A stretch of DNA of 64,000 nt from Pedobacter endophyticus (GTDB lineage: Bacteria; Bacteroidota; Bacteroidia; Sphingobacteriales; Sphingobacteriaceae), in assembly GCF_015679185.1 (NCBI RefSeq), contig NZ_CP064939.1, positions 4,960,001 through 5,024,000 of the forward strand, given 5' to 3'. A program made the translations under genes and the position numbers. This document shows, one piece after another, positions 36,075-44,045 of the stretch (the stretch's first letter is position 1; every line of letters begins with the position of its first letter). Under the pieces are notes generated by a model. It was not told the origin of the DNA and did no database searches. It saw nothing but the letters and a program-made list of their open reading frames with translations.

Positions 36075-36704
36075 TCAGTTAATAAGATTTTCTTTGATGA
36101 ACATTTGAGGGTTATAAAATCGGTCGCTCAACTGCGTCTCATTAAAAGTAAGCCAGCTGGCACATCCAAAATCATCGAACTTTTTTCTGATCTCGAGATG
36201 TAAATGATGATAATCGCCGCCATATTTCTTGCTTTCCAGCTTGGTGAACAACCTGGCGATTTTGGTGTTAGGGTTTACATTTTGACCATTGGTTACATAA
36301 ACCTCTTTTAAATGCTTATAAGAGGTAAACATGGTGCTTCCGTTCGGCAACTTATGTCTCACCACAACTGTTCGCTGGTTTTCGCCTAAATGGATAGAGC
36401 ACACTACGCCATTTGCCATCGGATAAACGGCTATTAATTCCGATTTAGGATTTGCAGGGTTTATGTCGATAGCCGTGTGGATATGTCCTTTTACATAACT
36501 GTTTCTATGATCGCCAAAAATGCTGATAATTTTCAGGTTGCTTCGCTTCCTCCGATCGCCGATATCAAAGGGTAAGAACCATTTATCGGCGATTTTTGCT
36601 GGGTTAACATCAGTATAATAGGGTTTCCAGCGCCCGCGATCTTGTTCAATCGTTGGATTTTGGAACCATAATGTCGTTGACAATAAAAATAAGAATAACC
36701 TCAT
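36075..36704 (-). CDS. M23-family (LytM-like) peptidase
   Basis: 209 residues; the first 15 residues (MRLFLFLLSTTLWFQ) look like a signal peptide, though short. The zinc site is recognisable: HTAID (HxxxD) and HLHLEI (HxH) with the intervening glycine-rich strands GVVCSIHLGENQRTVVVRH and SYKHLKEVYVTNGQNVNPN. The family cuts peptidoglycan cross-links or is a degenerate scaffold; here all ligands are present, so activity is likely. Encoded alone between the XRE gene and the metallophosphoesterase; probably exported. Confidence 0.85.
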   Translation of the reverse strand: MRLFLFLLSTTLWFQNPTIEQDRGRWKPYYTDVNPAKIADKWFLPFDIGDRRKRSNLKIISIFGDHRNSYVKGHIHTAIDINPANPKSELIAVYPMANGVVCSIHLGENQRTVVVRHKLPNGSTMFTSYKHLKEVYVTNGQNVNPNTKIARLFTKLESKKYGGDYHHLHLEIRKKFDDFGCASWLTFNETQLSDRFYNPQMFIKENLIN

Positions 36705-36873
36705 TTGGTTTGATTTTTTTGGCTCCTAATGGTGGTTTGCAATCGTGACTTTTTTGCTCTGGATTTTAAATCCAGCATTAAATAGGAAGAGATGCCAAAT
36801 TTTACGTGTAAATAGGTGTTTCGCTTTGGTCTTTCCGTTTTATCTACGGACTTTCGGACTCCCGACCGGGGGC

Positions 36874-38103
36874 TTATCCCTTTTCGCCTTTTTTGAGCTC
36901 AATTACCGTAATCTCGGGCCAAATGCCAATACGGCCCGAAAAACCAAGAAAACCAAATCCCCTGTTCACGTTTAGGTACCGGCCGTTTTCAGTTTTAATT
37001 CCCGCCCAATGCTTATATCTGTACTTCACGGGGCTCCATTTTATGCCGAACGCTTCAATTCCGAATTGCATGCCGTGCGTGTGACCGGCCAAACTCAGCT
37101 GAATTTTCGATGGGTAATTTTTAACCTGGGCATCCCAATGAGACGGATCGTGAGAAAGCAAAATTTTAAAATCGTTATTAGCCGTTCCTTTCAAGGCTTT
37201 GTTCAGGTCGCCTCTCTCGCCGAAACCGATTCCCCAGTTTTCGATACCGACCAGAATAATCTTGTCGCCATTTTTCTCTAACACCACATGTTCATCAAGC
37301 AACAGCCTAAAGCCCAAATCGTTGTGATAGTTTTTTAGCTGCTGCAAATTCTTTGCTTTATCCAGTTCCGAAGGCCACTTAATGTAATCGCCATAATCGT
37401 GGTTTCCGAGCACGGAGAACTGCCCAAACGGCGCTTTAATTTGCGAGAAGTGGCCAATGTACGGTACAATTTCTGATGATGCATTATTGACCAGATCGCC
37501 TGTAAAAACGAACAGATCGCTCTTTTGGGCGTTGATTAAATCGATGCCCTTTTGCACGGCCGCAGGGTTGGTGAAGCTTCCGGCGTGGACATCAGAAATT
37601 TGCGTAAGCGTAAAGCCATCAAAGCTTGCAGGCAAATCATCAAAAAACAAGGTGTGCTTAATTACCCTGTAAGCATATTTTCCACGTGTAATGCCGTAAA
37701 TAAACAGCACCACCGTTAAGCAGAACATAATAAATGCAAAATCGATCCAATAACTGCTTCGGGCCATCGTTTCGTAGCCTGCTACAGTAAAATGCGACGG
37801 AATTGAAAAGAGAAAACGGAAAACGTCGCCTAAAAGCAAAAAGACGGCAAAAATGAGCTCAGCAGCAAATACAATCAGAAAAGCGTGTACAATGATTTGA
37901 AAAAACCTGTTTATACCCTGTGCGCTGAATGTTCTGATGGCATAAATTAGCGCAAACATTAAACCAATGGCCACCACCCAAACAATCGGGCTAAGCCAGG
38001 TAGAGGAATTGATGGTTGTTAAGCCCGAAAGAAAATAGGCATTTAACGAAAAAAATAAAAGGGCAACAATTACTATTGGTAAAAAACTAAATCTTCGCTT
38101 CAT
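36874..38103 (-). CDS. Membrane-anchored metallophosphoesterase
   Basis: 409 residues. About four N-terminal membrane segments (FLPIVIVALLFFSLNAYFL, IVWVVAIGLMFALIYAI, IIVHAFLIVFAAELIFAVFL, IDFAFIMFCLTVVLFIYGI) precede a calcineurin-like domain with all metal motifs: ISDVHAGS, FTGDLVNN, LGNHDYGDY, LLSHDPSHW and LAGHTHGMQFG. This is the YkuE/YaeI-like group, some of which act on UDP-DAG-glucosamine or similar lipids; the substrate here is not readable. The cytosolic or periplasmic side of the catalytic domain is not fixed by the sequence. Confidence 0.9.
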   Translation of the reverse strand: MKRRFSFLPIVIVALLFFSLNAYFLSGLTTINSSTWLSPIVWVVAIGLMFALIYAIRTFSAQGINRFFQIIVHAFLIVFAAELIFAVFLLLGDVFRFLFSIPSHFTVAGYETMARSSYWIDFAFIMFCLTVVLFIYGITRGKYAYRVIKHTLFFDDLPASFDGFTLTQISDVHAGSFTNPAAVQKGIDLINAQKSDLFVFTGDLVNNASSEIVPYIGHFSQIKAPFGQFSVLGNHDYGDYIKWPSELDKAKNLQQLKNYHNDLGFRLLLDEHVVLEKNGDKIILVGIENWGIGFGERGDLNKALKGTANNDFKILLSHDPSHWDAQVKNYPSKIQLSLAGHTHGMQFGIEAFGIKWSPVKYRYKHWAGIKTENGRYLNVNRGFGFLGFSGRIGIWPEITVIELKKGEKG

Positions 38104-38197
38104 TTTAAATTGAATAACAGAACTGCGTAAAAATAGATTTTAAACCCGAAAATCCACCATCGGGTTTCTGTTGCCGGTAATTTTTACGCCCTGTTGA

Positions 38198-39979
38198 TCA
38201 AGCAGAAAGATCGAAGTTGGTCCATTTAATAATTACAGATCGCAAATCGTCTAGTGTAAAAGGCTTCGTTAAAAAATCCTTCATGCCTGCGTTTAAACAG
38301 GTTTCCTTATCCTCGTTCAAGGTATTGGCGCTACAGCCAATAATAACGGGCGGTTGCAGGTTTAACGATTTGTACAGCTTGATAATTTCGATTGTTGCAC
38401 TCACACCGTCCATATTCGGCATCTGCATATCCATCAATATCACATTAAAATGTTGGGATCTGGCCTGCTCAACAGCTTCGAGCCCATCGTTGGCCACAGC
38501 ATATTCGTAGCCCGATTTTTTCAACATTTTCGAAGTAATCACCTGGTTGAACATATTATCTTCTGCAATTAAGATCCGCATGCCGGTTGAAACCGGTGGA
38601 TTTTGATCAGCTTGCGTGTGTTCTGTAACATTTGTTTGTTGCCGGTTAAACGCATCAACAGGAATAGAAAATTCAAATACCGATCCGACGCCAACCTTAC
38701 TGGTTGCCATAATATTGCCACCCATCATTTCAGCAAGTTTTCTACAGATGACCAGGCCGAGGCCAGCACCACCAAATTTGCGGCTGGTGGAAAGATTAAG
38801 CTGCGAAAAAGGGAGAAACAGTTTAATCATATCATCTTCGGCAATGCCAATACCCGTATCTTCCAGTTTCGAAATGAGCTTGCCATTTTTTTCATTGCCA
38901 ATGTAAGATACATGGAGTTTTGCATGCCCTTTTTCGGTAAATTTTAATCCATTGCTCAACAGATTGATTATAATTTGCTTATATTTTATCTCATCAGTAA
39001 TGATTACGTTTGGTACCGATGGATCAATTTCAAGAACTAAATCGATTTTTTTCTTGCTGAAAGAAGTTTTTAAGATTTTTTCAACCTCGATAATACTTTT
39101 TCTGATTTCGAAAGGATGATTGTGAATTTCCATTTTATTGGCCTCGATCCGCGATATATCCAAAAGATCGTTTACAATGTCGATCATAATGCTATTGCTC
39201 GCCTGCAAGGTGTTTAACAGTTCCGATTGTTCGGCAGTTAGTGCAGTCAGTTTTAAAAGCTCCGAAGCACCCGTAATGCCATTTAACGGCGTTCTGATTT
39301 CGTGGCTCATATTGGTTAAAAAAAGCGATTTTGCCTTCGTAGCGGCTTCAGCGGCTTCTTTTGCAACAATGAGGTCGTGCCTCGAAACCTCCAGGCGCTG
39401 CTTGCTCTTTAATAACAAAAACCTTTCGTAATCGGCCACTTTTCGGTATACTGCAACCATTAAAATCATCATAAAACAAGTGATTACAAAGGCCAGCATG
39501 ACATCAAAATTTCTTTCCTGCTCGGTAGCGTAAGGCGTAGTCAGCGTTGGAAATAGATTCTCTAAAACTATGCACGAGCTGATGATCAGAACAAATAGGG
39601 AAACAAAATAAAAACGATACTTTTTGGATAGGGAAATAATGGCAACTGTTAAATAAAAGATAAACAAGATTGGTGTAGAGCCCAGTAAGCCCCCATTTAA
39701 AAACCACGATGGGAACATGCTTAAACAGTTGAGGGCGAAATACCAGAAACGCCCCTTTTCTGAAACCTTGTCTAACAAAGCGTAGTAATAAAATGTAGAA
39801 TGAACAAGCAGATAAAAGAATATCAATACATTGTTAGCCAGTGGCATGCCTAAGATAAAGTTGCCAATTATGCTTATAATAGAAATGAAAACCAAACACA
39901 AACATAAAACGGCAAAAACCTTCGATTCGATGCTGATTTTTCTATTTCTAATATTTAGTAATTTAATCTGTTTAATCAT
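38198..39979 (-). CDS. Hybrid sensor histidine kinase with receiver domain
   Basis: 593 residues. The first 175 contain about six membrane segments, forming an integral sensor with no large external domain. A coiled coil (180-218) leads to HisKA (FLTNMSHEIRTPLNGI, H226) and a HATPase domain (INLLSNGLKFTEKGH, EDTGIGIAEDDM, FGGAGLGLVICRKL). A C-terminal receiver has the acidic pair in IAEDN and acceptor Asp517 in VILMDMQMPNMDG, with Lys in DFLTKPF. The phosphate probably passes to a separate phosphotransfer protein, not in this window. Signal unknown. Confidence 0.94.
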   Translation of the reverse strand: MIKQIKLLNIRNRKISIESKVFAVLCLCLVFISIISIIGNFILGMPLANNVLIFFYLLVHSTFYYYALLDKVSEKGRFWYFALNCLSMFPSWFLNGGLLGSTPILFIFYLTVAIISLSKKYRFYFVSLFVLIISSCIVLENLFPTLTTPYATEQERNFDVMLAFVITCFMMILMVAVYRKVADYERFLLLKSKQRLEVSRHDLIVAKEAAEAATKAKSLFLTNMSHEIRTPLNGITGASELLKLTALTAEQSELLNTLQASNSIMIDIVNDLLDISRIEANKMEIHNHPFEIRKSIIEVEKILKTSFSKKKIDLVLEIDPSVPNVIITDEIKYKQIIINLLSNGLKFTEKGHAKLHVSYIGNEKNGKLISKLEDTGIGIAEDDMIKLFLPFSQLNLSTSRKFGGAGLGLVICRKLAEMMGGNIMATSKVGVGSVFEFSIPVDAFNRQQTNVTEHTQADQNPPVSTGMRILIAEDNMFNQVITSKMLKKSGYEYAVANDGLEAVEQARSQHFNVILMDMQMPNMDGVSATIEIIKLYKSLNLQPPVIIGCSANTLNEDKETCLNAGMKDFLTKPFTLDDLRSVIIKWTNFDLSA

Positions 39980-40099
39980 TAACGAATAGATCTGATCGCT
40001 AAAGATAGCGATTTGCTATAATTAATAGACTGCTACACAATAACTCTATTTACCTAATGACCCAAAACTTGTACAATTTTAAATTATAGTTACTTTTCG

Positions 40100-40107
40100 T
40101 AGCTTTG
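40100..40107 (+). promoter_or_regulatory. -7 promoter element of the Rrf2-family gene
   Basis: TAGCTTTG matches TAnnTTTG exactly, 9 bp before the ATG at 40116, giving a very short leader. A clear -33 TTTG at the normal spacing is not visible. Confidence 0.4.
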
Positions 40108-40115
40108 TATAATAT

Positions 40116-40562
40116 ATGCTATCAAAAAAGACTAAATATGCCATTAAAGCACTCGTTGCACTTGGTAAAAACGTAGATAAACCCCCCATGCAGATTTCCA
40201 AGATTGCGGAGGAGGAGCATATTCCCAAAAAATTTCTGGAGCAGATCCTTCTTGATCTCCGTAACGCTGGCTTTTTGTACAGCAAAAAGGGGGCTGGAGG
40301 CGGCTACAGCCTAAATAAGAGGCCCGAAGAAATTCTTTTGGTTCAGGTAATGCGGGTTACTGATGGGCCCATTGCCATGGTGCCTTGTGCAAGCTTAAAC
40401 TTTTATCACAAGTGCGATGAGTGCGTTGATGAAAAAACCTGCGGCATCAGAAGTGCGTTTATCGACGTTAGAGACGCCACGCTAAAGGTATTGAGCGAAA
40501 CCAGCATCGCCGATGTAATCGGAAGAGAAGGTACTTTAAAACTCGGTATAGAAACGCTTTAG
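40116..40562 (+). CDS. Rrf2-family transcriptional regulator (probable sulfur or Fe-S sensor)
   Basis: 148 residues. The winged helix is typical of Rrf2/IscR/CymR proteins: KTKYAIKALVALGKNVDKPP, QISKIAEEEHIPKKFLEQIL, LRNAGFLYSKKGAGGGYSL. The dimerisation part carries four cysteines, C91, C100, C103 and C109, near where IscR and NsrR bind a [2Fe-2S] cluster, so cluster sensing is possible; CymR-type regulators of cysteine synthesis lack these. It directly precedes the sulfate-assimilation operon and is the natural candidate to bind the shared promoter block at 40813-40847 and 50619-50653. Target assignment is inferred. Confidence 0.9.
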   Translation: MLSKKTKYAIKALVALGKNVDKPPMQISKIAEEEHIPKKFLEQILLDLRNAGFLYSKKGAGGGYSLNKRPEEILLVQVMRVTDGPIAMVPCASLNFYHKCDECVDEKTCGIRSAFIDVRDATLKVLSETSIADVIGREGTLKLGIETL

Positions 40563-41005
40563 CACCCAAAAAAACAACATCATTTTAAGCCTGATTCTGT
40601 ATAAAAAAAATAATGTAACAATTTCTTGACGACCATTTTACTGGCAGTTTATTCTGGCGTTTTTTACAATTTCTCGTAAAATAAATGTTACCTCGGGCTT
40701 CAACGCTGTTAAGTTGGCAAAAGAAAACCTATTGTCATTCTTAGCAATAATCATTGCATAAATCGAACCCCGGCATGTCTCGAAACCGTCATTTAAGAAT
40801 CTTTTTTTAGAAAAATTACTACTATTCCTATATACTTTATATATTTGACGGATGAAATTCAATTTTACACCTGAGCAAGTTTATAGCCTGCCGATGCAGT
40901 ATCGTAAAGTTAAATAAAGAAGCGTTTAATAATTTATTTGGTGTAAACGTTGGATGCTTCTCAGTGATAAGAGAGGCATTTTTAGAATAAAGCTAACAAA
41001 ACAAT
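40563..41005. other. Regulatory region and leader of the sulfite reductase operon
   Basis: The promoter block lies at 40813-40847; transcription would start near 40855, leaving a leader of about 150 nt. GAAGCGTTTA (40919) can pair imperfectly with TAAACGTTGGATGCTTC (40943), so the leader may fold; I recognise no known riboswitch. An antisense frame here (40638-40862) looks spurious. Confidence 0.5.
40813..40847 (+). promoter_or_regulatory. Promoter and operator block, sulfite reductase operon
   Basis: A 35-bp block identical to 50619-50653 at 31 positions: AAATTACTAC, then TATTCCTATATACTTT, then the -7 element TATATTTG (40840-40847). The middle part is near-palindromic and lies between the -33 and -7 boxes, where a repressor would block polymerase. 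The Rrf2 regulator encoded just upstream is the likely binder. Confidence 0.65.
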
Positions 41006-43099
41006 ATGCAAAGTTTCAGAACAGAACTCGAAAATCCGGTTGTTGAGCAAGACATTATCGATTTAGAGAATAAGATTAAGGCTTTTCGCGATGGAACCAT
41101 TCACGATGAGAAATTTAGGAGTTTACGTTTAGCACGTGGCGTGTATGGGCAAAGGCAACCCGGCGTTCAAATGATCCGCATTAAGTTGCCCTTCGGAAAA
41201 GTGACCTTTAAGCAACTGTTGCGTATTGCCGATATTGCCGATGAGTACGGAAGCGGAAACCTGCACTTAACCACCCGTCAGGATATTCAGTTGCATTATG
41301 TAAGCTTAGACCGCACGCCGGAGCTTTGGGCAAAGTTAGAGCAAGATGACATCACACTTCGCGAAGCCTGCGGAAATACCGTTCGTAACGTAACCGCATC
41401 GCCAAACTCTGGTATTGATATAGACGAGCCTTTTGATGTTTCGCCTTACGCACACGCTACTTTTAAGTACTTTTTGCGTAACCCGATTTGTCAGGAAATG
41501 GGAAGAAAAATCAAAATTTCTTTTTCATCAAGCGATAAAGACACAGCATTTAGTTATATACACGATTTAGGTTTTATTCCGAAAATTAATGCCGATGGCG
41601 AGCGTGGCTTTAAGGTGTTGTTTGCTGGTGGTTTGGGTGCACAACCTTTCTTGGCAAGTCCGGTGTACGAATTTTTGCACGAAGACCAGATTATTCCCTT
41701 TACCGAATCGGTTTTACGGGTGTTTGATCGTTACGGCGAACGTACCAATAGAAATAAGGCCCGTTTAAAATATTTGGTTCAAAAGCTAGGTTTAGAAGAG
41801 GTTTTACGCCTTGTTGCCGAAGAGCGTACCGCAAATAAGGTTAAAAGCTTTAAAATTGATAGAGATACCGTTCCTCAACCTGCTTTGCCGCAAGAGCAAG
41901 CTTACGCTCCGGTAGATATTTTGAATGAAACACACTATAAACACTGGTCGGCAACAAACGTGGTGGAGCAAAAACAAGCCGGTTTTTACTCCGTGTACGT
42001 TAAAGTTCAGGTTGGCGACATTAAAACCGATAAAGCAAGGGCTTTTGTAGAGGCAATTAGACCTTACGTGGCCGATGAGATCAGGATTACACAAAATCAG
42101 GGATTACTTTTAAAATTTGTTCGCGAAGAAGCCCTGCCGTCATTGTACGTGGCCCTAAATAAAATTGGTTTTACCACCGCCGGTTTCGATAGTTTAGCCG
42201 ATATTACCACTTGCCCCGGAACAGATACCTGTAATTTGGGTATTTCTAATTCGATGACGCTGGCCGAGGTTTTGGAAGATGTAATTTATACCGATTTCCC
42301 GGAGTTTATCTACGAAAAAAATATTAAGATCAAAATTAGCGGCTGCATGAATTCTTGCGGTCAGCACGGCCTGGCCGAAATAGGTTTCCATGGAAGCTCC
42401 GTAAAAGCAGAAGGAAAAGTTGTTCCCGCTGTGCAGGTAATGCTTGGCGGCGGAACGGTTGGAAACGGTGTGGGCCGTGTGGCCGAACGCGTAATTAAAG
42501 TGCCATCAAAAAGAGCCACCAGCGTTTTGCATTTCATTCTGAACGATTTTAAAGACAATAACCTGGAGGACGAAAATTTCCATCAATATTACGACAGAAA
42601 GGGTAAAGACCATTTTTATCAGTTGCTAAAGCCTTTGGCCGATTTAACCAACCTTCAGCAAGATGAGTTTGTAGATTGGGGCCATGTTGAACAGTTTGCA
42701 ACCGCAATTGGTGTTGGCGAATGTGCAGGTGTAGTAATCGATTTGGTTGCAACCCTGCTTTTAGAAGCCGACGAAAAATTCGATTGGGCAAAACAAAATT
42801 TAGAAAAAGGCGCTTATGCCGATGCCATTTACCATACTTACAGCACCTTTGTTAGCGCAGCAAAATCGTTGCTTTTAGATAAAGGTGTAAACAGCAGCAC
42901 ACAGGTTGGCGTAATTCGCGAATTTGATAACAACTACGTAGAAACAGGAGAATTTAAATTGCCTACCAACTTTTCGGATTTGGTATTGCAGATCAATAAA
43001 AACGAGCCAACAGAACAATTTGCCAAAACCTATTTCGCTCAGGCGGAAGAATTTTTGAATCAAATTAAAGAGAAAAGAGGAACGCTGGTAAAGGGGTAG
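41006..43099 (+). CDS. Siroheme sulfite/nitrite reductase with extra C-terminal helical domain
   Basis: 697 residues; reduces sulfite to sulfide with six electrons in the cytosol, and by context (cysHDN, siroheme genes) it serves sulfate assimilation. The two-fold repeated ferredoxin-like halves (GSGNLHLTTRQDIQLHY; EIRITQNQGLLLKFV) and the siroheme-[4Fe-4S] cysteines are clear: TCPGTDTCNLG (C403, C409) and SGCMNSCGQHG (C447, C451). The core ends near residue 560. The last ~125 residues (VVIDLVATLLLEADEKFDWA, AIYHTYSTFVSAAKSLLLDK) form an added helical domain resembling HEPN folds but without the R-x4-H motif. First gene of the operon. Confidence 0.93.
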   Translation: MQSFRTELENPVVEQDIIDLENKIKAFRDGTIHDEKFRSLRLARGVYGQRQPGVQMIRIKLPFGKVTFKQLLRIADIADEYGSGNLHLTTRQDIQLHYVSLDRTPELWAKLEQDDITLREACGNTVRNVTASPNSGIDIDEPFDVSPYAHATFKYFLRNPICQEMGRKIKISFSSSDKDTAFSYIHDLGFIPKINADGERGFKVLFAGGLGAQPFLASPVYEFLHEDQIIPFTESVLRVFDRYGERTNRNKARLKYLVQKLGLEEVLRLVAEERTANKVKSFKIDRDTVPQPALPQEQAYAPVDILNETHYKHWSATNVVEQKQAGFYSVYVKVQVGDIKTDKARAFVEAIRPYVADEIRITQNQGLLLKFVREEALPSLYVALNKIGFTTAGFDSLADITTCPGTDTCNLGISNSMTLAEVLEDVIYTDFPEFIYEKNIKIKISGCMNSCGQHGLAEIGFHGSSVKAEGKVVPAVQVMLGGGTVGNGVGRVAERVIKVPSKRATSVLHFILNDFKDNNLEDENFHQYYDRKGKDHFYQLLKPLADLTNLQQDEFVDWGHVEQFATAIGVGECAGVVIDLVATLLLEADEKFDWAKQNLEKGAYADAIYHTYSTFVSAAKSLLLDKGVNSSTQVGVIREFDNNYVETGEFKLPTNFSDLVLQINKNEPTEQFAKTYFAQAEEFLNQIKEKRGTLVKG

Positions 43100-43274
43100 C
43101 AGATTGGGTGAGAGAATGAGTGAATGATAGAATGGAGTGAATGATAGAATGATAGAATGAATGAGGGAGTGGTAGGATGAAGAACAAATAAAAGCATGTC
43201 ACCCTGAGCGGAGTCGAAGGGCGGTATACTCAAAATCATTCACTCATTCAAAATTCAATAATTAGAAAAAGAAC
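43100..43274. repeat. Low-complexity GAATGAGTGAATGATAGAAT spacer
   Basis: Irregular repeats of GAATGA and TGATAGAATG, then an inverted copy of the TCCTTCGACTCCGCTCAGGA family (near 43200) and a TCATTCACTCATTCA block before the next start codon. Noncoding. Confidence 0.85.
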
Positions 43275-44045
43275 ATGGTTAATAAAAATAAAGAATCAAG
43301 AATTACACTTTTAGGCGCTGGTCCTGGCGACCCGGATTTGTTGACGTTAAAGGGTGTTAAGGCTTTGCAAGCTGCAGATGTAGTTTTGTACGATGCATTA
43401 ACAAACGAGGCATTATTGGAGCATGCGCCTGCAGCTGCAATTAAGGTTTACGTAGGCAAACGCTCCGGCGAACACTCGTATCCGCAAGAAACCATCAACA
43501 AATTAATGATTGATTATGCGCTCAATTACGGGCACGTTGTGCGCTTAAAAGGCGGCGACCCGTTTGTTTTTGGCAGAGGATATGAAGAGTTGGATTACGC
43601 GGCATCGTACAGCATTCCTGTTGATGTTATTCCGGGCATTTCGAGTTCAATCGGCGTTCCCGGCCTGCAGCAAATTCCCGTAACCCATCGCGGGTTGAGC
43701 GAAAGCTTTTGGGTAATTACAGGCACTACAACCTCAGGAGAAGTTTCTAACGATATTTATCAGGCAGCGCAATCCAGTGCTACCGTTCTCGTTTTAATGG
43801 GACTGAAAAAACTACCGAAAATTGTTGAGATCTTTAAAGCAGCAGGAAAGCACAATTTGCCTGCAGCCGTGGTTCAAAACGGATCGTCGGCCGATGAAAA
43901 ATTGGTTGTCGGCGTAGTTGAAACTATCGAGGCCCTCGCTAAGGAAGAAGAAGTTAAGGCCCCGGCACTGCTAATTTTTGGCGAAGTTGTTTCCCTGCAT
44001 CCTTCATTTAAAAACTTAGTAAAACAATATGCAAGTATTGCCTAA
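43275..44045 (+). CDS. cobA: Uroporphyrinogen-III C-methyltransferase (canonical copy)
   Basis: 256 residues. Adds two methyl groups from S-adenosylmethionine to uroporphyrinogen III to give precorrin-2, the first step of siroheme synthesis. All family motifs are intact: LLGAGPGDPDLLTLKG, RLKGGDPFVFGRGYEE, PGISSSIGVPG and PVTHRGLSESFWVITG. It is a single-domain SUMT; the next two siroheme steps are encoded by the following gene, which overlaps it by 17 bp. Siroheme is needed by the sulfite reductase upstream, which explains the operon. Gene symbol could equally be sumT or cysG-like. Confidence 0.95.
   Translation: MVNKNKESRITLLGAGPGDPDLLTLKGVKALQAADVVLYDALTNEALLEHAPAAAIKVYVGKRSGEHSYPQETINKLMIDYALNYGHVVRLKGGDPFVFGRGYEELDYAASYSIPVDVIPGISSSIGVPGLQQIPVTHRGLSESFWVITGTTTSGEVSNDIYQAAQSSATVLVLMGLKKLPKIVEIFKAAGKHNLPAAVVQNGSSADEKLVVGVVETIEALAKEEEVKAPALLIFGEVVSLHPSFKNLVKQYASIA

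Noticed and set aside
40638..40862. Antisense 74-residue frame before sulfite reductase
   Set aside because: It covers the promoter block, has no recognisable features and is opposite to the operon.
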